A DNA stretch of 64,000 nt from Sipunculus nudus (lineage: Eukaryota > Annelida > Sipuncula > Golfingiida > Sipunculidae), in the NCBI GenBank assembly GCA_026874595.1, contig CM049311.1, positions 19,962,176 to 20,026,175 of the forward strand, given 5' to 3'. The translations under genes and the position numbers were made by a program. How positions within the stretch are numbered: the stretch's first letter is position 1; every line of letters starts with the position of its first letter. Below, piece after piece: positions 33,501 through 43,786 of this stretch. The notes under the pieces were generated by a model. The model made no database searches. It worked only from the letters and a program-made list of their open reading frames with translations, and was not told the DNA's origin.

Positions 33501-36500
33501 TCTTGGCATGGTAGGGGATTTTGGAGAAATCTAACTGTATGCCAAATTTAAGGAACTTAGAGCTGAAGCTCGGGAGCTGAGCTCTAGCAAACTGCATAAC
33601 ACTAGCAATATGTGACATGGTGCTTGAAAACTTGAATAAAATCTACAGTTTTTGATCAACTGGTTTCAAATTTTTGATGTTAACAGTTGAAATGCTAACA
33701 AAAACATGCTGTGAAAATTAAATCCACAGCAGTTACAGCAAAAAAACGTGCCATGGTCAAAGTTGGGCAAAATTTAAGGTACCAATTTTTTATTTTTGCT
33801 AATATTTTTAAAAATTTAAAAGATTTTGATCTAATTTTGGGTATACAATTTAATTTTGATTAATAAAAGTAATATTACTGGAAAAAAAGTGCTTAGCTTT
33901 AACAAGTTTTGTGTTAAGTGATAAAATTTCTTTCCTGATTATTTACAAAATGCATTATGTTTGGGCCCATAACTTTTTTAAATTAAATAATACAGACCTA
34001 ATTTCTGGCATGTACATAGGAATTATATAGAGGATTATTTATAGGAAATATGAGGAAAAACAGATGAGTGGTTTTGATATTAGGCAGTCCTAAAGTGTGA
34101 AAATAGGTTTTTAATAAAAAATTGAGGTTTTTCCTTAATTTCTCAAAGGAATGAAGTCGCAAAGACCCAGTTTTCGGCTTGGTAGGAGATCTTGGGGACA
34201 TCTAACATTATGCTGAATTTTGGATTCCTAGGTCTTACGGTTTCAAAACGTGCCACATCTACGGACGGACGGACGGACGGACGGACGGACGGACGGACGG
34301 ACGGACGGACGGACAGACGGACGGACGACGGACAATGGACCACGACTATAGCTCAGATGACTTATAGTCAGCTGAGCTAAAAACTTCTTCCCTTTAAGTT
34401 TAAAATAAACATGTACTTGCCAAAATATTACCTTGAAACCGTTTGCTTACTCCTGTAAATGAGTGTTAAAAACCAGTGTATCGGGCGTGATCACAGGTGT
34501 CAACATAAACACAGCGCATGGGGCCGTGTGCATCGCGGAGCCAATGCACGTGACAATCAGGAGATACCTCGACTAACTTGGCCAAAAAAATGCAATACAT
34601 GTTTCTGCTGTGCTTAGGAAACCTTTGTATAAAGCAAAACTGAACTGATAGTGTGAAAGAATAGGCATCCTATAGCTCCCGATTTTGTCCCTTTAAAGTA
34701 TTATAGAATGGTTAATATAGGTTCCCTGTTTTCAAGATAAAAGGTCACCACTACAGCTCATTGGAACAACTGTCAGCTCATAAATCACAATACCCCAAGA
34801 ATACTTTATACTGAAGACATTTGTGGGAGTATACAGTAATGACAGAGGCTGACATTAATTAACCAATGCCTGAGACAGGTGATAGAGGCTTTAAGCCAGG
34901 TACAAACATGTAGCGGCCTACCTGACAGGGCTGGCAGAGGGCCCAACAACACCTTCAACAATTATTTATCCACACTGGTGGTGTCTTTTCTGGTGGCCTG
35001 ACACAAAATTCAGCCTTTTCTCACATAATAACAGGGTTGGCAGTTTTATCCGCAGCTGATTTAATCCACTGGATGTATCCAGATTAATCCGGATCAGATA
35101 AAACAGGTTTTATCAAGTTTTATCCGAAGTTTGAGTGTAAACTGTCTGTGAAGTACACATTTAATACTAAGTTTAGCTTTCCACTGTTAAGTAATAAGTT
35201 CTAATTAGAAACATCTGTGTCTAGCTGACTGAAGTATTGTTTCCATTTAGTTATACATAAAACAAACATTTGTTTTCACAGATCTCTACTAAAAGTGACG
35301 CTGTGATCTAAATAATCAGTTTGAGACTTGAAATTATTTCTCTTCTTTAGAGTGACTTTTAAAAACATCACATATTTTGTACACTGCACTATAAGCAAGC
35401 TACACAACTGCAGTTCACACATGTTAAGTTAAGCTTCACAATCAGTGGTACCATATAATGTCCTGTCATATATTCACACATTAATATCTATTCTTACATC
35501 TGCGAGACATGTATAAAATCTGGTCAATTACGCAACTAAGATACACAGTGATATCAGCTGTCCAAAATATTTTTTCATTCCCTCTGAAACTTGAACAATG
35601 AAATGATTCAAAAGCTATCTTGCCTCATTTAATTTTTTTTTAATGTGGGGAAATAGAGTGATTCATTGTTCCTTTTGGCCACTGATAAGGCATGTTTACA
35701 CAAGCAGCAACATTGGGCTACCATTTGACAATCAGCTGGTCATGACAGCCTGAGAGGACAAACCTTCATTGGATCAAAGTAATCAAGGCATACTCCTCCA
35801 CTGGACTCATGGTTTCCCCATTAGCAGCTGACAATTTGGCCGCAAAAGTCACCCTGTAGCCTTCCCTGTCACTTTCAGTAAATATCTGGTGGCTGAGGAT
35901 GATGCCATGAAGGTGATATCCTATTGAGAAATTGACCACCAGACAGAAAAGTAACATAGAAGACAAAAGGGACTGCTTCTCATTTTGTTGTTTGATGAGC
36001 ATAAGCTACAGTGGCAGCTGACAACAGTGAAACATGAACCTTGGGGAACTGGATATCAAGCTTACATAATGTAAGTATATTAATAAACCTTCTGAACTTA
36101 TTTATCCAGATTAGCATAAATGTTAATTTAATAAGTTTGATCCAGTTTAATCCTGTATTTTCTGGATGGATTAAACAAGTTTTATCCCAATAAAACCCAA
36201 CCCTGCATAAAAACCTACCTCTTTTAATATAATTCTCTGAATTCCATTCTCAATTAATGCAAGGGTTCTGTACTAAAAGTTATTCCTTTGAAACTTTTTT
36301 CAGTCTCTCCAAATACCTATTAACACTCCATGATTGTGTGGGTTAAAAAAATATTAGAAACATGTTTTAACAATAAAATAACTTAGTTTATCAACGTTTA
36401 GTGGGCACATGAAAACAGATTTGGGAAAATAGTATTTTTTAAATGACTGACCAACTTAGCAGGTATGAAGAAAAGGCAGTCTTACCCTGCGTGTACTATT

Positions 36501-39500
36501 TCACCAAACTTACCTGTAATACTGGAGTGGATGGGTCTGAAGTACGTGCCACCAAAGCTCCCAGCCTGGAGGACCTCTTTTGGAGTCATGTTAGGTCTGA
36601 ATTCTGGGAAGTCTTCAAACACCAGCTCTCCTTTATCATTCCGTTTTGGTGGCTTGGCTGTTATTTCAAACCCAGCAGCTTCCTGGAATATAAAATAAAT
36701 CTGATATAAGGTAACTTATTTGGAAGAAAATGTAGTATATATATATATATATAGTTTTTTTTTTCTGTACAAGAAATAATAAGAAAAAAATTTTTAAATG
36801 CTCTTTAGAATTTTATTAATTAGCTATACTGAAATACTGTTAGAAATAAGGAAATTGCACAAACTGAACTTCAAGAATAAAAATCACTCTTTCTTAAGGT
36901 TCTTTCACAATTGAGATACAACCAGTTTTCAATCACCTGCAACACTTTTTAGGTGTCATTGCACAAGCAATTGCTGGGTGTCTTGCAAGCTTTTGCAGTT
37001 CCTACAGAGGGTCTTTCGAACCTTTGGTGGTCGAAACTGACCATGTCAGACTTTTGAACATGTTCAAAATCCAGAAACATACGCCTGCGATTCACCCACT
37101 CATATTAGGTTGCAATGACAGTAGTACGACTGTTGTATAATGTTGCCCATCCCGCAACTTGATGTGTGAGTTCAGGCGACTAAAAAATATTGCATTTGAT
37201 TGGTCTGAAGTTGTGGAAAACTCACAGGTGTGCAAGCAAATTCTAGAAATATGTTGTGTGTTTGGTTGTGTTTGTGATACGACCATGCGACAGTTGTCTG
37301 ACAGTTCGCATCACATCTTGAAAAGTTGTGCTACCATTGTAAGACTGTGTAAGACCATATGGGACTACTCCTCTTGGAATATATAAGAGACTTGGGCTGA
37401 AACGGGTACAAAATTTTGGACTCGAGTACCCGATAGCCATTACCTGACACGGACTCCAGTACTCGTTACCATGACAACGCTGTGGAGATAAAACTAACAT
37501 CTGTTTACCGATGCAAAATATGCATAAATTTGACCTGGTCATAACAAGACCTCGGTTAATTTGACAAGCATGTTTAGAGCCCTACACCAGGCTACGACAA
37601 TGGATAAATAACCCTACAGACTGTCCTAAAATTTGCAGTAAAATACATAGAGAGAGCCCTAGTACGAGGTGTTTGAAAACTGGAGACATGCCACTGGACA
37701 ATAAAACAATAATCTCCCAGCTAAAAATGTGTCATATATGAGAATACAAACATATTTGTATCATATGGTAACACAACATGCCACTTTAAAATGGTAATGT
37801 CCATTAAACAGTTGATTCAGGTAGGTCTAGATCTCAAGCGGAAAAAGCATGTCTGGAGGAGATTTCCTTGGGGTTCCCCAACATAAAACGTCATACCCTT
37901 TTTCGACCTCCAGCGCAGATTCAAGATATGTTGTGTTTATCCTTAGCATTCATGATAAATTTCTGTATGGAGAATGATGCATCACACACGCCACCTGGCA
38001 ATTGACCCTACTTTAGGAACAACTGTCAGGGGCAGGGAAGCTAAACTTTTAAAGTGAGTACTGTTTAGGCATTAAAGCAGGGGTTACAACAAAATTTCTT
38101 GTTCAGGTGAATACATTAACATTTTTTGCCCCCAAAGACGTAAGCTTCCCTGTTACAAACACAATATTGGATTTTATAGGAATTTTTGCCCAGTACAGGA
38201 TTTACGTTCTCCAATTTACTTGAAGCTTCATATGCGGCGGGTATCCATGGAATGGATACATACGCCGCATTATAACATGCAGTTAGTGAGCAACACTGTC
38301 CATATCCTTTGCTCTGTACCCTTAATAGCTGATCATGCCACAATGAACTTCTTGTTTAGAGGCTGGAGGTTGACCAGCTTGCTAGCCCGGCAAGCTACAA
38401 AGGCAGCAGGGATGAATTCCTGTAATTGCCCCTGCCTGAGATACTAACTGTCCTGACAGGTGTGACAGCTTTGTTCATGCAATTGACCCTTGGAAGCCTG
38501 GTGTCCATTTCCAGTATCACATTTGTACCTGAAGTACCTTACACCAGGGGCAGGTACTATCGTTGGGCTCGACTTTTTACAGGAACTGACTAGAACCTAC
38601 CAGAACTGACCAAAAATGAGTTCATATTACTGGAACTGACCGAAACTGATTGCATGTTAACAGGACTTAAAAGAAAATAAAGCATTTATTAAGTTATTTT
38701 GAAACATGTTATATATTAACATAACTTGATGAGTTATAACCAACCGTGACTACCAATATCTAACAGGATCTGCTGAAAATGGTACTGGAACTGAATTGAA
38801 GAACACACATTTGACCTTACTTTGCTTCACCCCAAATTGTTTTTATAGTAAATTTGCAAAACAGCAGATCATTTAGCATGGATATACCGGCATCATAGTG
38901 ATTTTAAAACAAGCAAAAGACTACCACTTTTATAATACTTCCCAGTATTCTATAAATCCATGTATAATATCATTATAAATTACATGTTATTGTCAACAAC
39001 AAATACCTCATGAGCAAGTAAACTTCAGATAAGGACTATGACAATTTACTGACCAACATTATGTATCCCTAGTTCTTGTGCTCTCTCCCTTCCAGAGAGA
39101 TAATGAAAATGGATTCATAGCCTACACTGCAGTATTTACAGTTATACAGATTCAAGATTGTGACAAAGATAGTGACCAACAGCTCATGAATCCTGTTTTA
39201 AAAGCTATTTCATCTGGACCTGTCTGGATCTAAAGCAACAAGTTGCTTGGTTTTATGATTTCAGTTTGTACCATTTGAAAAACAAATATGAAATTCCACT
39301 ATACAGTCAATCAGTTTGAGTAAGAATTAATTCAAACAGCTTATTTATACATGACAAATGCATGGAATGCCTAAGACTTTGTTGTCCTCATCACCTTGGA
39401 TTTTTAGATTTATTTATGTGTTGCACATGTACCATATTTGATACTGAAATTCTGAAATAATTATATATATGAACGCAAAGGAGAAGTTTTTTAACATCTT

Positions 39501-41474
39501 TTTTCATTAATTTTAATACCTGGGCCGTCAGGAATCTACAAATACTAAAAAATAGAGTCGTGTGGCGATGCCGCTATATAAATAGGCTCTTCCAGTCAAT
39601 ATAATTCATCCCACCAAGGGGCACACAGTTTTTATGGCAATATTTAGGACATGATGTTACAATGGCAGAAAATTTTAGATGGACTTATTAAGTGTATGCT
39701 TTGCAACTTTCTATAGTGGAGGTTTCCTTGTATAGAGCTGCAGAAAAACTGTCTTCTTTATATTCACTCAGAACTATACTGGCAACCAGTAAAAGAGCAT
39801 CAGTGAGCAAACTCATTAAAGTCTAAACAGCTCACAGTGACCAGCCTAGGGGTGAGGGCAGCTAGCCAGTCATTAGCATCCCTAATCAGCTCATCACACC
39901 CTGCAGTTGCTCAAAGGAAACAAAAACAGATCAATCAGAGGGTGATGGCCTAATCAGCATTGTTTAATAAGCATTGTTTAATCAGCACTGTTTCTGTCAT
40001 TCTTAAATTGTCATTCTGCTTTATTTGTTTGTTCAGAATATTCAAAATTATTTTGGAAAAGATGCTGAAAATATTATAATTTTACTGAGGAAATAATACT
40101 TGTCCAAATGTAAATTAAATTGAAAATTGCATGAAATAGTCCACTTTACGTTAAAATTGAAACTTTATGTTAACACTGAACAAATATTTATAAAAGGAAC
40201 ATGAAATGAAAATAAGGAACTTTTATTGTATGATCATTTCACAAAACATTGTATATTTAGCGTGTTTGTTGTGTTATATTGTTAATGTATTACAATATGT
40301 TTCATATTGTCTGAGAATATGTAGATAAGAAAATGTAATTATAATGTAATTTAATGTATTTTAAAGTCAGTTCCGGTAAAAGAGGTCAGTTTTGGTAAGA
40401 AGTCGAGCCGCTTTAGGGCAAGGTACAGGGTACTTCCTACTCATGACAGCCAGGTACAGGTACAGTAACTCTGAATTGTGTACCTAGGTACAGGTCCAGG
40501 TACAAGTACCTGGCCCTAAACCTGAGACAAATAAGCCAAAGTCAAGAGTTAAATTTCCGGCAGAACTATAGAAACCGGGCTTCAGCCTACCGCCAGTAAA
40601 ACAGGTGTCGCATAATAAATTGTTTCCTGGAAAAGGCCGATACATATATTCCTCAGAATTCCCGTATTTAATTTTGCTCAGAGCTGGAGTTTATTATATT
40701 AGAGGAGGAGGGGTCCGGGGAACCTGGGTTCCCCGTCTGAACGGGGGTGTGGGGGCGGAGCCCCCACCTAAAGCTTAATTTTCCTGTTAAAATAGTAAAT
40801 GGTTTCCCATTTTCGCGATAGATGCCTCTTCAATCGCAGATATAAATGAACAAAACTTGCTCCTGCTGGTATCTTGTCTTCACGGCTCACTTAGTAGCGT
40901 GTAGGGCTCCTAGTCCAGAGATCGTAGGTTCAATTCCCGATTCAGGCGACTTCTGATGCTTAGTAGTTGTTTATGTTAGAAGAGTGTAGGGACATCTACA
41001 GGGAAAAGTAGGAGTTAAAATAGGGAATGAGAGGTGACAATTTTATTTATATGTTCCTCAATACAAGCGAAGCCCGCGTTCTATAGTGGCTCCAAATTTC
41101 CTTATGCAACAACACACATTCACGGGTTACGTAATTCTCAAACTTAGGCTTACATAACACTTGGAGGATCAATCACTTTGGTTAATTTATTTATAACATA
41201 TTACACTTGTACTATATGCACTGATACCCTTAATACTAATTTATTCTATTCTGCATACAAATAAACATTTTCAACAAACCTCCGCTTCTCCTTTGCCGTC
41301 ATCCTGTATGTGCCGGGGGTAGGTTTTTTTCTCTGGTTTCTCTTTACTAACTTTAGCTGACCCTGAACTTGCTGAAGATTTCTGACTCTTTTCTTTATCA
41401 CCACTGCTAGATTTCTTCGACTTCTTTGCAGCCTGGTCATCTTTAACTTTATCTCCTTTTCGTTTGTCAGGCAT
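21951..41474 (-). CDS. Conserved protein of unknown function, 269 residues; whole gene, 5 exons
   Basis: Five exons join in phase to 269 codons plus TAG. Residues 1-62 are lysine/serine/aspartate-rich and look disordered, with a possible nuclear signal KKSKK at 17-21. The rest is a compact conserved region: EAAGFEITAKPPKRNDKGEL, FRPNMTPKEVLQAGSFGGTY, WKELPKDWLTGLN, YKAKCGGSLEMWE, DPYGWFMWYCRFYQGRR (179-195), GRWRNNLI (214-221) and SPVVRQTLQHWGY (237-249), ending in a lysine-rich helix. I recall uncharacterised proteins with the same DPYGWF-WYCRFY and GRWRNNLI motifs in other eukaryotes, but know of no assigned function, and none is proposed. The chosen start has A at -3; an in-frame ATG at 41582 would add 36 residues (arginine-rich, MRRVAPIVFG). 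Introns 1, 2 and 4 are 4.6, 7.0 and 6.3 kb and full of transposon copies. Confidence 0.88.
22943..23850 (+). repeat. Tandem units of about 140 bp with AGGTCA clusters
   Basis: Begins TTTTTAGCTCAGCTGACT and a GTCC-rich run, the same terminus as the GACGGAC family in reverse, then four diverged units. Each carries AACCTTCCAT-type text, CTCACCTACCAA and GAGGTCAAAAGGTCAAAGG-like text. Cluster positions are about 23270, 23416, 23558 and 23685. Confidence 0.8.
24061..25378. mobile_element. TA-flanked TIR element, about 1.3 kb
   Basis: Left end CTGTAGATTCAGAAATATTA and right end (inverted) CTGTAGATTCAGATAATATT, each next to the dinucleotide TA. TTTCGTGG/CCACGAAA blocks also recur near both ends. 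No transposase frame, so non-autonomous; TA duplication suggests a Tc1/mariner-like origin. Confidence 0.75.
26860..28406 (+). mobile_element. GACGGAC-family dispersed repeat, copy B, with internal duplication
   Basis: Same core and terminal near-palindrome as copy A, ending GCTCAGATGACTTATAGTC at about 28395. Inside it, 27157-27360 and 27361-27560 are tandem copies of about 204 bp, followed by a G33 run at 27548-27580. Confidence 0.75.
28530..28660 (-). CDS. Gene 2 coding exon 4 (residues 146-188, splits R189)
   Basis: Acceptor TGATCTAG, donor TGCAG|GTGTG, phase 0 in and 2 out. It encodes KCGGSLEMWETSGWIHKQ and DPYGWFMWYC, the most tryptophan-rich part of the protein. Confidence 0.92.
29427..29497 (-). 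CDS. Gene 2 coding exon 3 (residues 122-145)
   Basis: A 71-bp exon with acceptor TTTTATCAG and donor AAGCAG|GTAGGC, phase 1 in and 0 out. It encodes KKYSGVWKELPKDWLTGLN then IAKQ. Confidence 0.88.
29769..31386. mobile_element. hAT-like element interrupted by a nested element
   Basis: Ends CAGAGTTGGGGTCAAATACA and, inverted, CAGGGTTGGGTTGAAA, with AAATACAAATAC-rich subterminal DNA on both sides. Flanks are CCAATATC and CCAAAATC, an 8-bp target duplication with one mismatch, as hAT elements make. No transposase frame. Confidence 0.78.
29897..31045 (-). mobile_element. Helitron/Helentron-like non-autonomous element inside the hAT copy
   Basis: On the minus strand it ends in a hairpin GGCACC-AGC-GGTGCC, then AAGAAATGT and CTAG, with T as the next base, the layout of a Helitron 3' end. 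The body matches 62380-63082. The (CGG)n run at 30986 lies near its other end, where I see no TC start, so the Helentron-type variant fits better. The far boundary is approximate. Confidence 0.55.
31750..33550 (+). mobile_element. GACGGAC-family dispersed repeat, copy C (3' truncated)
   Basis: Shares the core (GGGCAAAATTTAAGGTACTA, GTTTGGGCCCATAACTT, GTGGTTTTGATATTAGGCAG) with the other copies but lacks the GACG array and the terminal near-palindrome. It starts close to an AACAAGGGACCTATGGGTCA end at 31730. Confidence 0.65.
33590..34383 (+). mobile_element. GACGGAC-family dispersed repeat, copy D
   Basis: Complete 3' end with an expanded (GACG)n tract at 34260-34327 and the terminal near-palindrome GCTCAGATGACTTATAGTCA ending in GCTGAGCTAAAAA. 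Lies directly after copy C in the same orientation. Confidence 0.85.
35032..36205. mobile_element. hAT-like element, 1.17 kb
   Basis: Ends CAGGGTTGGCAGTTTTATCC and, inverted, CAGGGTTGGGTTTTATTGGG, with TTTAATCC motifs internal to both. Flanks CATAATAA and CATAAAAA form an 8-bp target duplication with one mismatch. It carries one 78-codon minus-strand frame (36002-35766) of unknown origin and no transposase. Confidence 0.8.
36514..36682 (-). CDS. Gene 2 coding exon 2 (residues 66-121, splits G122)
   Basis: Acceptor TATATTCCAG, donor TTACAG|GTAAGT, phase 0 in and 1 out. It encodes VFEDFPEFRPNMTPKEVLQA and GSFGGTYFRPIHSSIT, the first conserved block. Confidence 0.9.
38545..40436. mobile_element. 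Probable non-autonomous DNA element
   Basis: Left end GGGCTCGACTTTTTACAGGA then ACTGAC; right end, inverted, GCGGCTCGACTTCTTACC then AAAACTGACC. Outer GGGGCAGGTAC and GGGCAAGGTAC also correspond. Boundaries and target duplication were not resolved. Confidence 0.5.
40717..40766. other. Two adjacent perfect hairpins
   Basis: GGGGAACC-TG-GGTTCCCC (40717-40734) and TGGGGGC-GGA-GCCCCCA (40750-40766). Both are GC-rich in AT-rich intronic DNA and are probably the end of an unidentified repeat. Confidence 0.7.
40885..40952 (+). repeat. tRNA-like segment (SINE head relic)
   Basis: Carries a perfect B box GGTTCAATTCC and an A-box-like TAGTAGCGTGTAGGG, but the acceptor ends do not pair, so it is not a working tRNA gene. 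Confidence 0.45.
41280..41474 (-). CDS. Gene 2 coding exon 1 (residues 1-65)
   Basis: Starts MPDKRKGDKVKDDQAAKKSK in the context GAAGATGCC. The donor GAG|GTTTGT is weaker than usual but keeps phase 0 and joins GKGEAE to EAAGFE. Composition is strongly basic and low-complexity. Confidence 0.82.
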
Positions 41475-41700
41475 CTTCGTGTGATTCTGTGTTACAAAAC
41501 AATAACTGGCTATGTAACTCTCTACCCGCTGCAGTCTCCGCCAAGGCCACACTCCGAAAACAATCGGAGCTACTCGTCTCATCTTCGTGAATGCGGCGCG
41601 TCCTCGGTGACGTCATCATATATTGTGGTGGGATTTCCCTTTTTGCGCACTAGGGAAACCCCCATCAAGCTGTCAATGGTTGACAAGTGCTGTGAAGTTG
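41475..41700 (-). promoter_or_regulatory. Gene 2 promoter region with CRE and kappaB-type site
   Basis: Upstream of the gene 2 start lie a full palindromic CRE TGACGTCA (41608-41615) and, 15 bp further, GGGATTTCCC (41630-41639), a perfect NF-kappaB consensus. The surroundings are CG-richer (GCGGCGCG). Gene 3 diverges from here, so the region could serve both. Binding is inferred from sequence only. Confidence 0.5.
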
Positions 41701-41890
41701 TGGAAAGGCTCCAGCATCAAGACCCTTATTGATAAGGTTGGCTTTTGTTACATTGAAGTGTATATGCCCAGCATATATACCCCAATTTTCTTTAGCCGTA
41801 TATTCAGTTATAGAGCACTATTATGACTAAGACCAGTACGTGGATAAACTGCTGCATCCAGCCCTGGCCTTGTGGTTTTTGTTGTCAGCC

Positions 41891-42040
41891 TAGTACTGCA
41901 GTACTGCCAGTAGTCCATACATGGACCTCTATGTCCTATGATACTTCTGCTGGACAGACATTACGTAATGTCCGTCCAGCAGTAGTATCATAGGACATTG
42001 TCATAGAGGTCCATGTATGAACTAGTACTGCAGTAGTCAG
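41891..42040. repeat. Long near-perfect palindrome, about 150 bp
   Basis: Centred on ACATTACGTAATGT at 41964/41965. Arms share ACTGCAG, CATACATGGACCTCTATG, TCCTATGATACT and CTGCTGGAC. A short insertion (ACAATG) and few mismatches break the symmetry. Likely a fold-back MITE. Confidence 0.92.
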
Positions 42041-43260
42041 GTAGTACCACTAATACCCATTTTACTCCATTCCAGTATCCCTGACCAGACATGGGGCATT
42101 CGTATTCAGTATTTGTATTTGAATGTATTCGAATACACAATTTTAAGTATTTGTATTAGTTTTAAAATACCTTTATTAAATGTCAAATGTATTCGTATTC
42201 CCATTCAAATACAAATTAGAACATGTATTCATATTCAGTGAATACATAATGAATAATTCTTTATTTTGCAAATTGATCAACCGATTTAATTTGATTTGAG
42301 TACTGTAATAAACATCAATAACAATAATATTCTCTAATCTTTGCTTATCTTTGGAACATTTTTTGGAAAGAAAAAACATAAATATGCATATAGGTACTCT
42401 TGATGTTGTGGTATATAAAAAATGGGGAAACTGTAGTTGCAACCATGTAATCCAGTCAACAATCCAGTCAAACTATTTTAAACAGCCATTTACCAGCTAG
42501 CTGGCCAACCTGTTGCTTTACAATAACAACACCTCCCAGGCCTGACAACGAGGATTGGGATCAACAACATTGAAAAGCAATCAATAAATTAACAATTATA
42601 CTTAAAACAAAATTACATTTGCAAATTACCTAATTTCACAAAGTAATGATTAAATTACTTTTGAAAAGTAATTAATCACTTTTCAATTACTTTATTCAAA
42701 ATCTACAGAGGCACTGTTTGTGAAAAGCTTTTTTCATACTTGAAAATAAAGGATATTCTACAAACTATAAAATGCCCTGTAGTGTTATGTATAAAGTGTA
42801 TGATGGCTTCACTATGGAACCTCTTAATTATGATTACTTAAAATGCTTGTAGTATCAGGAGCTTAATGGTTTCTTAAATTAGTGTTTTGGCAGGAGGTAC
42901 AATATCTGAAAGCATATGTACCATGTTTGGCTTCTCTATGCCTGATAGGTATATACTTTGACCAGATAGCCAAGACTGTGTCTAGGGACAAAGGAGACAG
43001 TGGGGACTGTTGATGTTACAGTCACCAACTTAGCCCTGCTATCTTTATATCTGTCTCTGTTTAGCTCATGGGCTATGTGCTGGAGGTCATTCTGATATCA
43101 GCCTTCCTAAGCTTATCAGCCTCTTTTTTCCTGTGACTCTCTCAGTGTTACTTAATTCACGGATATAAATTGTAATCTTATCATTATAACTAAAACTGTG
43201 TTTCAGTCAATTAATTCTTCCTTTCATTGGAAGTGTAAAATATGGTATTGGGATACCAGC
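42041..43260. other. Intergenic, no gene seen
   Basis: AT-rich. Starts with GAATAC/AAATAC-rich low-complexity DNA at 42090-42240, like the subterminal part of the hAT-like element at 29769. Confidence 0.5.
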
Positions 43261-43545
43261 TTCTGTGGTTCAGGGGTAGAGCACAGGACTCAAAGGCGGG
43301 AGATCATGAGTTCAAATCTCAGCTGGGGCAGTGAGATTTTTTACGGTCGGCCCCCAACCTTGGTGAGCGCTCTGCAGGCTTAATGGGAAGAGTGTGCCCA
43401 ATGGCTTTGTTTCACTCACAAACAAGTGTGCCTTTTGAGGGTTCTTCAGTTGTATGACCCAGCAATGGGGACCTTTACGCACCCAAGGCAGCAGGTGCAG
43501 CAGCTACCGGGCCTGGTTGACGCCAGGATATATAATGAGAGGAAG
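43261..43545 (+). mobile_element. tRNA-derived SINE
   Basis: The tRNA-like head (43261-43333) has A box TGGTTCAGGGGTAGAGC, B box GAGTTCAAATCTC, and acceptor arms GCTTCTG/CTGGGGC that pair with wobbles. The body continues to about 43545 and matches the reversed copy at 6935-7190. Confidence 0.75.
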
Positions 43546-43786
43546 CTTGTGATACTGCCATTTTACAAAGTCTGAAACCAGAATTCTGGAATTCTGCAGA
43601 TGTACATATATGAAGTTAGCATTTAAAAAATGGAGGCAGAATGGAGGCAGTTACCTCCATTAAAAAATATTTATAAAATTAAAAAAAGCTGAAACCAGAG
43701 CTGTCCAATAGTAGCTTATTTCATATATGTGTGTTTTGTGTTCCAGGTCTCATTTTCTTTTTAATCTTTTGCACAATGATTAATTC

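Larger units (their letters stand above)
29498..36513 (-). other. Gene 2 intron 2, 7.0 kb, nested transposons
   Basis: No exon seen. It contains a hAT-like element with another element inside it (29769-31386), two GACGGAC-family copies (about 31750-33550 and 33590-34383) and a second hAT-like element (35032-36205). Confidence 0.7.
36683..41279 (-). other. Gene 2 intron 1
   Basis: No exon seen. Contains inverted termini of a possible 1.9-kb DNA element (38545-38600 against 40380-40436, sharing GGGCTCGACTTTTTAC-like ends), two compact hairpins (40717-40766) and a tRNA-like segment (40885-40952). Confidence 0.6.

Noticed and set aside
35766-36002. Stand-alone gene in the hAT-like element
   Set aside because: Short, lies wholly inside a transposon and has no supported neighbours; listed only as a possible captured exon.
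40885-40952. Functional tRNA gene
   Set aside because: The B box is perfect but acceptor and anticodon stems do not pair.
43261-43333. Functional tRNA gene
   Set aside because: tRNA-like, but the anticodon stem is poor, it continues into a SINE body, and a homologous copy exists at 6935-7190.
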